Positions 37,307 through 37,328 of a stretch of 37,328 nt of DNA are shown here, piece after piece. Position numbers and translations under genes: made by a program. Position 1 is the stretch's first letter; every line of letters starts with the position of its first letter. Source of the DNA: an uncultured bacterium (GTDB lineage Bacteria > Patescibacteriota > Microgenomatia > UBA1400 > UBA12108); assembly GCA_903945195.1 (NCBI GenBank), contig CAJAUT010000007.1:1-37328 (forward strand), given 5' to 3'. The notes beneath the pieces were generated by a model. That model was not told the origin of the DNA. It saw only the letters and a program-made list of their open reading frames with translations, and searched no databases.

Positions 37307-37328
37307 ATAACCTCCTATGATTATAAAA

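Noticed and set aside
1-37328. tRNA or rRNA genes
   Set aside because: No cloverleaf-like run with GTTCGANNC and matching acceptor arms, and no rRNA-like stretch, was found by eye in any gap; a tRNA search program would settle this.

Overview
The window looks like a chromosomal segment of an uncultivated Patescibacteria/CPR bacterium, probably of the Microgenomates group. This is an inference from gene content; there is no rRNA here to test it. Supporting signs are compact genes on both strands, a competence set (dprA, comM/yifB, comEA, and a ComEC split into channel and metallo-hydrolase genes), YraN, small RAYT-type transposases, secreted proteins ending in a Tyr-rich ITYTA-type tail, and very short 5' leaders.

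Layout. 1-4371 (minus): an operon for an envelope/surface system in which secreted beta-rich proteins with a WxL-like C-terminal domain alternate with DUF916-like, membrane-anchored partners. 4395-8196 (plus): dprA, comM, a RAYT transposase with its own REP palindromes, and yraN. 8341-11818: a RAYT-like protein lacking the catalytic Tyr, a SIMPL protein, a polytopic membrane protein and an unknown membrane protein. 11851-15785: leuS, which carries unusual insertions, a BrnT/BrnA-like toxin-antitoxin pair and an EamA-like transporter. 15880-19712: a DUF4143-type ATPase and the DNA-uptake genes comEA, comEC and the MBL hydrolase, followed by a decayed copy of the MBL 3' end. 19912-24431: a second RAYT with a different REP family, a TrmB-type regulator fused to an aldo/keto reductase, a second TrmB regulator coupled to a cupin, and a small winged-helix-like protein next to two DnaA boxes. 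24818-29399: a minimal PrsW-like membrane protein, a large SH3b surface protein, and a Tat operon with tatC and four tatA-like genes. 29516-35778 (minus): a module of phage-virion/tail-type structural proteins with no capsid, portal or terminase gene in view. 35799-37306: a Fic protein and a YerC/TrpR-like regulator.

Two genome-wide themes stand out. First, about twenty genes have a -10 hexamer only 6-8 bases before the start codon, often with a -35 box at 17 bp, so transcription units appear to start leaderless while genes inside operons use Shine-Dalgarno sites. Second, palindromic elements and 7-8 bp tandem arrays sit in frame inside protein-coding genes (leuS, comEA, a RAYT, the SH3b protein and a small coiled-coil gene). 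This recalls the Rickettsia palindromic elements and is the strongest candidate for an undescribed phenomenon here.

All functions are assigned by reading motifs; no database search was run.
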